Source: Acridotheres tristis
Lineage: Eukaryota > Chordata > Aves > Passeriformes > Sturnidae
Assembly (NCBI GenBank): GCA_037013685.1
Contig: CM072884.1
Span: 113,632,230-113,696,229, forward strand
Direction: 5' to 3'
DNA length: 64,000 nucleotides
The notes beneath the pieces are model-generated. The model was not told where the DNA came from and did no database searches. It was given only the letters and a program-made list of their open reading frames with translations. Below, piece after piece: positions 12,546-22,755 of the stretch; position 1 is the stretch's first letter, and each line of letters begins with the position of its first letter. The position numbers and the translations under genes were made by a program.

Positions 12546-13631
12546 CCAAGGCATAAACAGGAGATGGGAGCACATCCCAAACCCACCAGGGAGCCTCCCA
12601 GTGCCCCTTCTTCTGCCACCAAGGCTTTATTGTCCCCATCCCTCCACTCCCAGAGCTTCAGTCCTGCTTGCCAAAATGGGATTTGTTTTCTGGCGTGTTT
12701 GGGAGCTGTCAGGTTGGGATTGGGAATTGGGGAAGAGCGTGACAGGGAAAGCTTTGCCTCCATACCTTCCACCTCTCCATGCTGGGATGGGAATGGATGC
12801 TGGGAAGGGCATTTCCTGGCATCCTTCCAGCTGTCACTGCTGCCAGAGTGCACCCAGTGTTCCTTCCTGAGCCCCTGGTGCTCCCACAGAACCCCAGCTG
12901 TGGGTATCCAAAGGCTCTGGCCCTAACATGGGATGTCAGGCAGAGTTTTGCTTCTGCCACTTGCTGCAATGGGATATTTCCTCCCTTTGGATCACTTGGA
13001 TGTGTATGGAGAGCTCTTTCCAAGTGAAAAATAACCCTGTGATTATCTGTACCCCAGACAGGAGCAAACTCACCTCAAAACCTGTGGAATGACCTTGATT
13101 CTCCAGCTGATTTGAAATGGATGTTGTTTTTTGCCAGCGCTGTGACCTCACTCCGATTTTTCTAGCAGCCAGCTGTTGTCTCAAGTGCATTCCTGTGGTG
13201 CCAGGATCTCCCAGGATTTGGGGGGGTTGCAGTGCAGGAAATGCTGAGCCACGTTTGGGCTCCGTAGCCTTGTTATTTGTTGGGTTATTTAAATTTTATT
13301 TTCCTAAGATTGCTTGAAAGAGGAAGATGTGGTTAGTGGCTTGAGAAGGAGACTTGTGAGACACCGGAGTAAAGAAAAAGAAAATGTATTTTTGTTGCTT
13401 GCCATGTTCTGAGGAATTTGGGTCACTCAGTCGTCCCGAATCGCTGCGTCTCTAAAGGTACCTGTAACCATTGGAGTTGACTTGTAAAAGGCTTTTCCCA
13501 CTCAGCCCTACCAATACTGAATGATGTCTGTTATGGATTGCAGGAAATATAAAGGGGGAAAAATCTGTGGTGTTCAGTGATTTGTTTTTACTACACTTCA
13601 AATTTTTTCTCATTACTTCGTGAAATTCCTC

Positions 13632-13671
13632 TCTAATTCAATCTTTGTCTTTTGTCTTTGCTGCCTTGCAG
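13632..13671 (+). other. SLC5A3: Splice acceptor of the SLC5A3 exon
   Basis: A pyrimidine-rich tract ends in CTGCCTTGCAG, with AG at 13670-13671. It lies 301 bases before the SLC5A3 start codon, as expected for the acceptor that joins the first exon to the single coding exon of SLC5A3. Joining exon 1 (ending at 420) to 13672 is inferred from the known vertebrate gene structure. Confidence 0.75.
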
Positions 13672-13972
13672 GGTTGGTACAGTAGGCCTCACTAAACTTA
13701 GCTGCAACTAAGAATTTCTCCTACATCAACTGAGTTAAGGCTGATGCTCTTGTGGAATGTGGATTAAAAGTGCGTGCTAAGTTCCCAAATTTGAGAAGCG
13801 GAGAAAAGTAAATGTACCACTGCCACCAGCATCAGGACAGCAAACCAAGGGACAAAGAATTTGACCCGCTGTGTTGATTTTGGTTAAAACTGGTTCACGT
13901 GGTGCTTAAGAGACGTTGGCTGGGGGGCGAGAAGTGGACGTCAGCGAAAGCTTTTTTTTTTTGGTTACAAAA
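13672..13972 (+). other. SLC5A3: SLC5A3 5' UTR with upstream open reading frames
   Basis: This leader lies between the acceptor and the SLC5A3 start. It has three short upstream ATG frames: 13744-13767 (7 aa), 13757-13780 (7 aa, overlapping the first) and 13812-13877 (21 aa). All terminate before the main ATG and none is in a strongly conserved context that can be judged here. They could dampen basal translation of the transporter. Whether they are used is unknown. Confidence 0.65.
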
Positions 13973-16129
13973 ATGAGGGCTTCTTTGGAGCCAGCAGACA
14001 TTGCCATTGTGGCCCTGTACTTCGTGCTTGTAATGTGCATAGGTTTCTTTGCCATGTGGAAAAGCAATCGGAGCACCGTGAGTGGCTACTTTTTGGCAGG
14101 GCGTTCTATGACCTGGGTAGCTATCGGGGCCTCGTTGTTTGTGAGCAATATTGGAAGTGAACATTTCATTGGGCTCGCAGGATCTGGAGCGGCGAGCGGA
14201 TTCGCCGTAGGCGCGTGGGAGTTCAACGCCTTAATGCTTTTGCAGCTTTTGGGATGGGTCTTCGTGCCAGTCTACATCCGGTCGGGAGTGTACACCATGC
14301 CCGAATACTTGTCCAAGCGGTTCGGAGGGCATAGGATTCAAATCTATTTTGCAGCGTTGTCTCTAATCCTTTATATCTTCACCAAACTCTCGGTTGACTT
14401 GTATTCAGGGGCGCTTTTTATCCAAGAGTCCCTAGGGTGGAACCTGTACCTGTCGGTGATCCTGCTGATCGGAATGACGGCGCTGCTGACGGTGACCGGA
14501 GGGCTGGTGGCCGTCATCTACACGGACACCCTCCAGGCGCTGCTTATGATCGTCGGGGCCCTCACGCTCATGATCATAAGCCTCATGGAGGTCGGCGGGT
14601 TCGAAGAAGTGAAAAGGAGGTACATGTTGGCCTCACCGAACATCACCTCCATCCTGCTGACCTACAACATCTCCAACACCAACTCCTGCGACGTCAGCCC
14701 GAAGCCCGACTCTCTGAAAATGCTGCGCGAGCCGACGGACGAGGACATTCCCTGGCCCGGGTTTCTGCTGGGACAGACCCCGGCCTCGGTGTGGTACTGG
14801 TGCGCCGACCAAGTCATCGTGCAGAGAGTCCTGGCCGCCAAAAACATCGCTCATGCCAAAGGCTCCACCCTCATGGCCGGCTTCCTGAAGCTGCTGCCCA
14901 TGTTCATCATCGTGGTGCCGGGCATGATCTCCCGCATCCTGTTTGTGGATGACATCGCCTGCATCAACCCCGAGCACTGCTTCCAGGTGTGCGGGAGCAG
15001 GGCCGGCTGCTCCAACATCGCCTACCCGCGCCTGGTGATGAACCTGGTGCCCGTGGGGCTGCGCGGGCTCATGATGGCCGTGATGATCGCCGCCCTCATG
15101 AGCGACCTGGACTCCATCTTCAACAGCGCCAGCACCATCTTCACCCTCGACGTCTACAAGCTGCTGCGGAAGAGCGCCACCTCCCGGGAGCTGATGATCG
15201 TGGGCAGGGTCTTCGTGGCCTTCATGGTGGTGATCAGCATCGCCTGGGTGCCCATCATCGTGGAGATGCAGGGCGGGCAGATGTACCTGTACATCCAGGA
15301 GGTGGCGGATTACCTGACGCCGCCCGTGGCCGCCCTGTTCCTCATGGCCATCTTCTGGAAGCGTTGCAACGAGCAAGGAGCTTTCTACGGCGGCATGGCC
15401 GGCTTCGTGCTGGGCGCCATCCGCCTCGTCCTGGCCTTCTTCTACCGCGCTCCCGAGTGCAACCAGCCCGACACCAGGCCCGACTTCATCAAGAACATCC
15501 ATTACATGTACGTGGCCACGGGCCTGTTCTGGGTCACCGGCGCGGTGACGGTCGTGGTGAGCCTGCTGACGCCGCCGCCCACCAAGGAGCAGGTGAGGAC
15601 CACCACGTTCTGGGCCCTGAGGAAGCGCGGCGTGCCCGAGAGCGCCGGCAAAGGGGAGCTGTACCAGGCGCAGGAGAAGAGCGTCCTCAAGTGCAACGAG
15701 AACGCCAACCACATCATCCCCAACGGCAAGTCGGAGGAGAACATGATTAAAAACGTCAAGCCCGAGGACATCAACCTGCTGGTGACGTGCAGGGACGACA
15801 GCAACCCGGTGATCTCGGTGAGCCACTCCGAGGTGGAGACGCCCGTGGATTGTTATTCCAACGGACAGGCCGCCCTGATGGGGGAGAAAAAGCACGAGGA
15901 GGAGGAGGAGGAGGGGACTGACGACAGGGCGAGACATTTGAAATTCATAGATTGGTTCTGTGGCTTTAAAAGTAAAAACATAAACAAGAGAGTGGTTCGG
16001 GAGGTCGAGGAAGAGACTGTTTGTTTACAAATGCTGGAAGAGACTCCAAAAGTTAAACTATTACTAAATACTGGACTGGTCTGTGTCTGTTCAATTGGAA
16101 TCTTCATGTTTGTCTACTTCTCTTTGTGA
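13973..16129 (+). CDS. SLC5A3: Sodium/myo-inositol cotransporter SMIT1
   Basis: The 718-residue product, the same length as human SMIT1, is near identical to the family over its membrane domain. SMIT1 is a plasma-membrane SSS-family symporter that imports myo-inositol with sodium for osmoprotection and phosphoinositide supply. Visible features: an N-terminal MRASLEPADIAIVALYF helix; the first sodium:solute symporter signature around residues 167-180 (GMTALLTVTGG); a second around 461-477 (FWKRCNEQGAFYGG); N-glycosylation sequons at N223 and N232 in the loop before residue 260; a hydrophilic cytoplasmic stretch at about 535-690 with an acidic run HEEEEEEGTDD at 641-651; and a final hydrophobic helix ending in FMFVYFSL. 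The ATG at 13973 matches the family N-terminus and has A at -3. The frame is open further upstream only through a TTG at 13916. The coding sequence is intronless and sits inside MRPS6 intron 1. Third codon positions are moderately AT-rich at both ends but almost entirely G or C from about 14440 to 15900. NFAT5 is the known osmotic regulator of this gene in mammals. Confidence 0.98.
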   Translation: MRASLEPADIAIVALYFVLVMCIGFFAMWKSNRSTVSGYFLAGRSMTWVAIGASLFVSNIGSEHFIGLAGSGAASGFAVGAWEFNALMLLQLLGWVFVPVYIRSGVYTMPEYLSKRFGGHRIQIYFAALSLILYIFTKLSVDLYSGALFIQESLGWNLYLSVILLIGMTALLTVTGGLVAVIYTDTLQALLMIVGALTLMIISLMEVGGFEEVKRRYMLASPNITSILLTYNISNTNSCDVSPKPDSLKMLREPTDEDIPWPGFLLGQTPASVWYWCADQVIVQRVLAAKNIAHAKGSTLMAGFLKLLPMFIIVVPGMISRILFVDDIACINPEHCFQVCGSRAGCSNIAYPRLVMNLVPVGLRGLMMAVMIAALMSDLDSIFNSASTIFTLDVYKLLRKSATSRELMIVGRVFVAFMVVISIAWVPIIVEMQGGQMYLYIQEVADYLTPPVAALFLMAIFWKRCNEQGAFYGGMAGFVLGAIRLVLAFFYRAPECNQPDTRPDFIKNIHYMYVATGLFWVTGAVTVVVSLLTPPPTKEQVRTTTFWALRKRGVPESAGKGELYQAQEKSVLKCNENANHIIPNGKSEENMIKNVKPEDINLLVTCRDDSNPVISVSHSEVETPVDCYSNGQAALMGEKKHEEEEEEGTDDRARHLKFIDWFCGFKSKNINKRVVREVEEETVCLQMLEETPKVKLLLNTGLVCVCSIGIFMFVYFSL

Positions 16130-16984
16130 GTGAATAGTGAACTTTTAAGGGTATGGCTTAAACATACAGAAGTTGATACAGGTCTCTGGAGATTTTTTTT
16201 GGTTTTTCTTTTCTTTTCAAACAACATAACCACAACCCAGGCATTGTTTACGCTATAATTGTAAGATCAACTCAGCTTTAGCCTATTTCGAGACCATGTG
16301 AGATGTGTTGTCCTCCCTCTGCTGCAAGCAGAACCCGTCCTGTGGTGGCTTTTTCTTTTTCCCCTTTCGTGTTTGTTTTGTTTGTTTGTTTGTTTTTTTT
16401 TCCCATTTGCAGCACTAACCTTTTGTTTTTCTGTGTATAAATATACCAAAGGCGGGCAGGTGGCTGTGTTTGAAGTCAGGCAGTTAGAGCTCAGTCAGCA
16501 TTAAGTGAAGATAACAGGTAATCAGTTAGCAGTGTGTAAAATCTGAGTGATTAAAGCTGTATCAAAAGGTTTTTAAATGCAGAGCTGTGATGCACATTTA
16601 TAAAATAACTGAATTACCTTGGCCAACTTAGCGCTTTTTAATTGCACTCACTGCTTTTTTTTTTTTTTTCTTTCTTTCAGTTTCTCATTTTTCTTCTGGC
16701 AACGACAGGAAGCTGTTTTGTCTCATTTTATAGCACTTAAAACATGATAGCTCTTAGCAGCTTTCTGCCTTTTTTTTTTTTTTTCTGTTTTAATTCTCTG
16801 TAAGGAAATTTTTCTCGTTTGATTTTTATTCACTGTAAATTCCATTACTGAAAAGTTGCTGTATTTAAAAAAAAAAAAAACGTAAAAACGAAAACAAAAA
16901 TAAGCCTGGAGATGACAAACTGTCAGTGGAGGAGAAGAAAAAAAGAACTATTCTTTCTGTGGGGTTTGTAGTATATTGAAATTG

Positions 16985-17110
16985 AAGAACCCCAGAATTG
17001 TTAGGATGGGTTTGGGATGTCCCTGGGAAGCTGTTCCAGGGCTCTGCCACCTCCGTGGAAAGAATTTTTTCCTCAGGTTTGGGTGGAGTTTCTTGTGTTC
17101 CAGTAAATGG
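16985..17110 (-). repeat. CR1-like LINE fragment
   Basis: The segment contains 'GGGAAGCTGTTCCAGGGCTC', 'GCCACCTCCGTGGAAAGAAT' and 'TTTTTTCCTCAGGTTTGG', resembling the minus strand of the CR1 3' region upstream of its terminal tail. Confidence 0.5.
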
Positions 17111-17429
17111 CCAAAAAGACTCACTCAGCCTCTGAACCTTTGGGACATTGTTAGGGTTAGCTTCTTTTTGGGGGAAAATCTGTTTGTAGGTTCTGCCACT
17201 TGGGAAAAAGAGAAACATGAGGCTTTGCATGCCTTGAAAAACCCTTTTTCACCCTGCAGAAAGGTTTTCCTCTGCCCTGATGCTGCAGGGGGAGAACAAC
17301 TGGGAAGGCAAGGAAGGGGAAATGGGAGAGGGAGGTGAAAGTGCTCCTTGTTTTCCAGAGTCCTTTTGCCTCAAGTCTTCTCCCACTTCCCCTTTCACCC
17401 TGTCAAACTTTTGGTTTGGTTTTTTTTTT

Positions 17430-17570
17430 GAGCTTGGAAAAGCCCTCCCTGGTCATTGAGTTCCAGCTGTGCCCAATCCCCTCTTTGTCACCCAGCCCAG
17501 AGTGCCACATTCCTTGGACACCTCCGTGGGCAGCCCCTTCCCATGAGTGACCTTTGTGTGAAGAAATTCC
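17430..17570 (-). repeat. CR1-like LINE fragment
   Basis: This copy is related to the one at 7875-8040: 'GCTTGGAAAAGCCCTCCCTG', 'CCCAGCCCAGAGTGCCACAT', 'CACCTCCGTGGGCAGCCCCT' occur in the same order and orientation. Confidence 0.6.
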
Positions 17571-19030
17571 CTCCTTCCCTCCCTCCTTCCCTCCTCGGAA
17601 GGATCCGCAGGGATGAGGTGTCAGGAGACAGGGAACGCGTGCAGCCACGATCTGTGTCGCCAAATTGAGGTCTGTCCTGTCCTCAGGATTTTTTTCCAAA
17701 AACCTCAATTCCTCCCTGGCAGTCAGAGCTGTTTGTAGGTCTCCAGATCCAGAGGGTCTTTGGTGCTGAAGGATGGATGAGCAGTTCCCAGGTGTGCAGC
17801 AGCTTGGTGCTCTCATCCTTCTTCCCCCAAGCCAAGCTGGGTTCTGGTTTTTTGGGAGCACAACCCAGCAGGATTCAACTCCTTCCCTCTCCAGGACACA
17901 GTGGTCATGTCCAGGCTTTCCATGGAAATAATTCCTCCAGTTCTCTTTGCTCCTGAGCTCATTCAGGAGAGCACGAACCAAAATTGGGACCATTGTGAGC
18001 GTTCACCAAAAGCAGTTCAGGGTCCAGCAACATTTCCTTGGCACACAAACAATTCCTGTGGGGGAAACCATTATGTAGAGATGAAATTTGGGTCAATCCT
18101 GCCTTTGACTGCTGGAGAAAGTTTGCTTTTCCAGTGGTGCCATCCACGTGGCTTTTAGCAGATCGTTTACAACACATTAGCAGATAAAAGGATTCACTTC
18201 TATTTTTAGGGTGTTTTTGTTCGTTTTGGTGGTGTTTTTATATCGATTAAATCTCATTCATTCCAAAACTTTGACCAGAGGCTGAGCTGCCCCACTTTTC
18301 TCCACTTGGCTTAGTTGTTGCTGCTGAGAAGTAGAACTACTCCAGAGTAGAAAACTTGGGAGTGTTGTTGCAATATTTGTAGAGAGGAATCACCATACCT
18401 AGTGTTGATGTTGCTACCAATGGGACACATTTTCTCACGATTGGTTTGGGAAAACATTTTAAATCCTATTTAAGGGTGAAATCCTGGTGTGTGAAATGAA
18501 TGGCATCTCAAATTGCTTCATTAGTGGGCTGAGCTGTGAAGGATGATGTAAAACGCAGGGAATTGTTTCCATACAGGATAAAAATAATTTAGGGCAACGT
18601 TTGATCCTAGTTGAGATGAAAAATAACAACTTGTAGAGGGTAAAGAAAATTCCCAGCCCAACAATATCCTCTTGAGAAGGTTGGGATGTGGCTCAAACAC
18701 CCAGATTTGGCCCAGGGAAGGAGATTCGTGTTCGGAACTCGGCACCGCTTGGGAGCAGCGCCTGGCACTGGGATTTTCCAGGCTGCTCCTCCTCACCCTC
18801 CACGTCCAAGGCTTTGCCACCACCTGGGAAGCCAGGTTAGCTCAGGGACCCTTTGGCTCGGCTCCATCTCCCCCCTGTGCTGTTCCCCAGGGTGCCTTAC
18901 GTGGGGCAGCCGAAGGCACGGCTGGAGGAGGCGCTGCCAGCGCTTCCCGCGGCTTCTCCCTGCTCCCCATCCCTCCCCGAGCCCCTCGCTCCTCACAGGG
19001 GACACTGGGAGCACTTACCAGGCACGACCT

Positions 19031-19882
19031 CAGTGTCACATCCATGGGGGATTGGGAAAGCTGAGAGCCAGACCCCAGTGTCCTGCCCTGTCACATCAAT
19101 GGGACATGGGAAAAGCTGAGAGCCAGACCCCAGTGTCCTGCCCTGTCACATCCATGGGACATGGGACAAGCTGAGAGCCAGACCCCAGTGTCCTGCCCTG
19201 TCACATCCATGGGACATGGGACAAGCTGAGAGCCAGACCCCAGTGTCCTGCTCTGTCACATCCATGGGGGATTGGAAAAGCTGAGAGCCAGACCCCAGTG
19301 TCCTGCCCTGTCACATCCATGGGACAAGCTGAGAGCCAGACCCCAGTGTCCTGCTCTGTCACATCCATGGGACAAGCTGAGAGCCAGACCCCAGTGTCCT
19401 GCCCTGTCACATCCATGGGACATGGGACAAGCTGAGAGCCAGACCCCAGTGTCCTGCCCTGTCACATCCATGGGACAAGCTGAGAGCCAGAGCCCAGTGT
19501 CCTGCCCTGTCACATCCATGGGACAAGCTGAGAGCCAGACCCCAGTGTCCTGCTCTGTCACATCCATGGGACAAGCTGAGAGCCAGACCCCAGTGTCCTG
19601 CCCTGTCACATCCATGGGACATGGGACAAGCTGAGAGCCAGACCCCAGTGTCCTGCCCTGTCACATCCATGGGACAAGCTGAGAGCCAGAGCCCAGTGTC
19701 CTGCCCTGTCACATCCATGGGACAAGCTGAGAGCCAGACCCCAGTGTCCTGCCCTGTCACATCCATGGGGGATTGGGAAAGCTGAGAGCCAGACCCCAGT
19801 GTCCTGCCCTGTCACATCCATGGGGGAATGGGAAAAGCTGAGAGCCAGAGCCCAGTGTCCTGCCCTGTCACATCCATGGGGA
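19031..19882 (+). repeat. Minisatellite, 16 copies, 48-56 bp unit
   Basis: The motif CTGAGAGCCAGACCCCAGTG begins at 19061, 19115, 19171, 19225, 19281, 19329, 19377, 19432, 19480, 19528, 19576, 19631, 19679, 19727, 19782 and 19838. Each copy continues with TCCTGCCCTGTCACATCCAT. Unit length alternates between about 48 and about 56 bases because an ATGGGAC-type segment is present or absent, and a GGGGATTGG variant appears in some copies. The array lies in the inferred SLC5A3 3' UTR. Confidence 0.95.
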
Positions 19883-20190
19883 CACCACCCTTGCCTGGGA
19901 AGGGACTCTTGTCCTTCAGGAAAGCTCTGCACAGCCCCAGGTGCTCCAGCTCCCACTCCCATCTCTTGTCCCTTTTTAATCACACTAATTAGCAGGCAGG
20001 ATCATCATGGATTATTAATCTGCCTCCCCCTCAAAGCCCATTTTTGGACCTGGTATTGTGAAGCTTTGAATCGAATTTTTTCCTCCAGTGCTTTTTTTCT
20101 CTTCAGGTGTTTTCGTGTGCTGCTCTTCAGCCTCGTTGTGTCCTAGAGGTCCTGGACGTTGCTGATGTTCTTTGCTGCATAAAACCACTT

Positions 20191-20217
20191 AATAAAAAGC
20201 CTTTATTATTAAATAAA
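20191..20217 (+). terminator. SLC5A3: Two candidate poly(A) signals in the SLC5A3 3' UTR
   Basis: Canonical AATAAA hexamers occur at 20191-20196 and 20212-20217, about 4.1 kb after the SLC5A3 stop. They could end a shorter transcript. Use cannot be judged from sequence. Confidence 0.35.
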
Positions 20218-21319
20218 GATATTTCTAAGGTTCCAAGCAAGCTGCCTGCTGGCAAAAAGGACCTTGTGTAAGAGAAGGGATTTTTTTATTTTTTTTTTAT
20301 AGCGTAAACAAGCCTTTGCTGAGGGGGAAACTGATGAATTTGGGGTTAAAAACCCATTTTTTTGGTCCAGCAGAACCACAAGAGTGTTTCCCACGATGGA
20401 CAGTCGGTTCCATGAATTTTGGTGTCTGGTCTCCTCCCCCTGGGAGGGGCTGGTTGTGCTTCTGTCTTGCAGCAATGGGTTTATTTATTATTGCCTTGAG
20501 CTTAGGATGACAAGTCTTGGAAAACTGAGTTTGGAATGACAGCTTTTTTTCCTTCTTGTTATTTCCCTTAACTTATTTTTTCTGGTAAGATATTTGAATT
20601 TTGCTCCTGGAAATGGTAGAAGCCTTTTATTTAAAAAAAAAAAAAAATAAAAAAAAAATAAAAAAGAAGAGGCTTCTTAAGAATTTAATAGTACATTTTG
20701 GGAGACTGTTTTTATTTAAGGTTTTTTTTTAAATGGCTGATTTGATGCTATTCTCTGCCAAAGTTTAGAGGGTTTTTTTATTGTTTAATTTTTTTTTTTT
20801 TCCAAATAATTTTTTCCTGTTTAGCTTTTAGGGAAAGGAAACAGTGCGAGATTGTAAGAAATAAAAATGGCCTTCAGTATATATTCCTTATATTGTGTAT
20901 TTTTTACTTCTCCACTTGTGTGTTCCCTAATCCCAGAAGGGCCAAGATGAGACTTCTGATGAGAGTCATGAGCCCTGTAACCGAGGAGAAAAAAAAAAGA
21001 ATTTCTTTCCACGAGGTTACAGTGGAAAGGGGGCAGAGCCACCCAGGGAGCTCTGCCAGCACTTAAAAAAAAAAAGATGCTTACGACTTTAAAACAGCTT
21101 TATTTTTTTTATATATCTATTTTTTTAAATCCTGAGATAGAGGAGGTGTTGGGAATTGCTCCCTTACAGAGAACAGGAGATGTGGAAGAAGTTGGAGTTG
21201 CCAAGCTCCAGCTTTCTCAAGGAAATCTTTGGATTTAGCATGTACAGAGAAGCAAAATTATTCATCTGTTCATTTGGTATTCTGTATGTTCTGTGCCCTT
21301 AAATGTAATTGTTTTGAAA

Positions 21320-21325
21320 AATAAA
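21320..21325 (+). terminator. SLC5A3: Candidate poly(A) signal in the SLC5A3 3' UTR
   Basis: An AATAAA hexamer follows a unique AT-rich stretch and is followed within 50 bases by TGTTATGTGATGTT, a GU-rich type downstream element. Confidence 0.45.
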
Positions 21326-22727
21326 ACTAACCTTGTTATGTGATGTTAAAAGCAGACTTCTGTGCAATGTTTTAAATTTTCTTTGTTTTGTTTCGTTTTC
21401 TTAAAGAAAATGTTTGTACATAATTAAATGGTTTAATGTGCTTTAATTGGCCTAAGGTAAAGAGTAGTCCTAGAATGTAAAAACATACATAATTAGAATT
21501 TCTGATTTCACTGTGAGATCTCTGAACTCTCGGTTTTTCTGGTTTTATTTTTTATTTTTTTTTTGGTTGGTTTTGTTTTGTTTTCTTTTTTTGCAAAGTG
21601 GTTTTGTTTTGTTTACAAAACGCTTTTTCATTTCTTTCCTGCTGTTGGTTTCAAGGCATTTGCTTCACTTCTGTTCCAATCTCGAACTCATGGTATAGTG
21701 ACATCTGGTGACACTTGGCATTCTCAGTTTCCACTGTGTAAAGTCAGACACTTTGAGCAAAAACTGGCGGTGAAATGACAATTCTGTGTCTAGGAATTTT
21801 AAAAAAATGAGGTGGTTATAAAAATAGTTGCTGTGCAAAATGTTAGTAGTCTTCTTCAAGAAGAAAGCAAAATTTTCTAATCTCACTCGAGCAGTCTCTT
21901 CATTCATCATCTTCTTTTTTAAAGCACAGTGTCAAAGTGATGCTGCTTTACCTTGTATCTCTGAGAAAAAAAAAAAAAAGTTTTTTTAGATATCTGTGAA
22001 GTATTTTTGGGTTTTTTGTTGCTGTTGTATTTTTCTGCAGATTTTATATAAAATACCAGTTAATGAACTGCCTTTTTTCTGTTGTTTTTTGGTTTTTTTT
22101 TTAACTCTCTAAAATACATTTCAGACCAAAACCAAATGATAATACCATATAGCATTTGAAACCTGCCTTTTTCCTTGTCCCTTGGTTGTTTTTTTGGAAA
22201 TAAGCCAAATGGGCATGTAGATAAGATCACTATAATGGATCCAGGTCTCTTTTGGTAAAGTGTTATTTAAAGGTCTGTTAAGATCTTATAAGACAATATA
22301 CTGAAAAAAAAAAAAAAAACCTTTACTGTAGTAGGAATATAGATTTAGAAGTGTTAATGAGATTAATACAGCTTAATTATATTGTAAGTTGCTACTGTCC
22401 TTAATGACAAGCTTTTTGTCATAGAAACGATGTATGATAAATTAATTTTGGTCTAGTGTATAGAATTATCATATTGCTATCAATCTTTGAAGTAAATCTG
22501 ATGCAAAATTTTCATAGTTAGCATTGCTGGCCCTGTGTATACTGTTCTTTGTATACTGTATGCATATTATTTTGCCTCCTGCATTAGTCTTCAAACTAAA
22601 ACTCTTATTAGAGAGTATTTGGATACTTTCAGACTGTGTTTCTTGCAGTTTACATTCCTTTACCATGGCATTTTGTCCTGTCTCAAAGTATTGTATGGAA
22701 ATGTTTCAAACTTCTGTACAAAGTTTC

Positions 22728-22733
22728 AATAAA
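22728..22733 (+). terminator. SLC5A3: Likely distal poly(A) signal of SLC5A3
   Basis: AATAAA in the context AGTTTCAATAAAAATAGAG ends a non-repetitive AT-rich block with the character of a conserved 3' UTR end. The sequence immediately after is low-complexity A/C-rich DNA. This is the best candidate for the end of the long SLC5A3 transcript. Confidence 0.55.
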
Positions 22734-22755
22734 AATAGAGAAAAAAAACCAAACA

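Larger units (their letters stand above)
1251..13631 (+). other. MRPS6 intron 1 upstream of SLC5A3, mostly unique sequence
   Basis: This stretch is about 12 kb of moderately AT-rich DNA with no recognisable exon. It holds scattered poly-T tracts (for example 1621-1644, 8862-8879, 11768-11799), a poly-A tract at 10662-10687, and five short CR1 fragments listed separately. A perfect 12-bp palindrome GGAAATATTTCC lies at 2405-2416. The open frames of 60-270 codons found here have no family resemblance and overlap one another on both strands. Confidence 0.6.
16130..22755 (+). other. SLC5A3: Inferred long 3' UTR of SLC5A3
   Basis: No coding exon follows the SLC5A3 stop. The sequence is AT-rich with many T tracts, and the last 300 bases (about 22450-22740) are unique, AT-rich, and end in TTTCAATAAAAATAGAG, which looks like a genuine transcript end. 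Mammalian SLC5A3 has a 3' UTR of several kilobases, so a 6.6 kb UTR is plausible. Two CR1 fragments and a 16-copy minisatellite lie inside it. Earlier poly(A) signals at 20191, 20212 and 21320 could give shorter forms. Confidence 0.55.

Noticed and set aside
13916..13972. N-terminal extension of SLC5A3 from an upstream start
   Set aside because: The codon at 13916 is TTG, not ATG, and the family N-terminus begins at the ATG at 13973, giving exactly the family length.
14633..15937. 434-codon antisense frame in SLC5A3
   Set aside because: Shadow of the high-GC3 coding strand. Histidine/aspartate/glycine-rich without family similarity.
19031..19882. CRISPR-like appearance of regularly spaced repeats
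   Set aside because: Units are contiguous with no unique spacers, and the host is a vertebrate.
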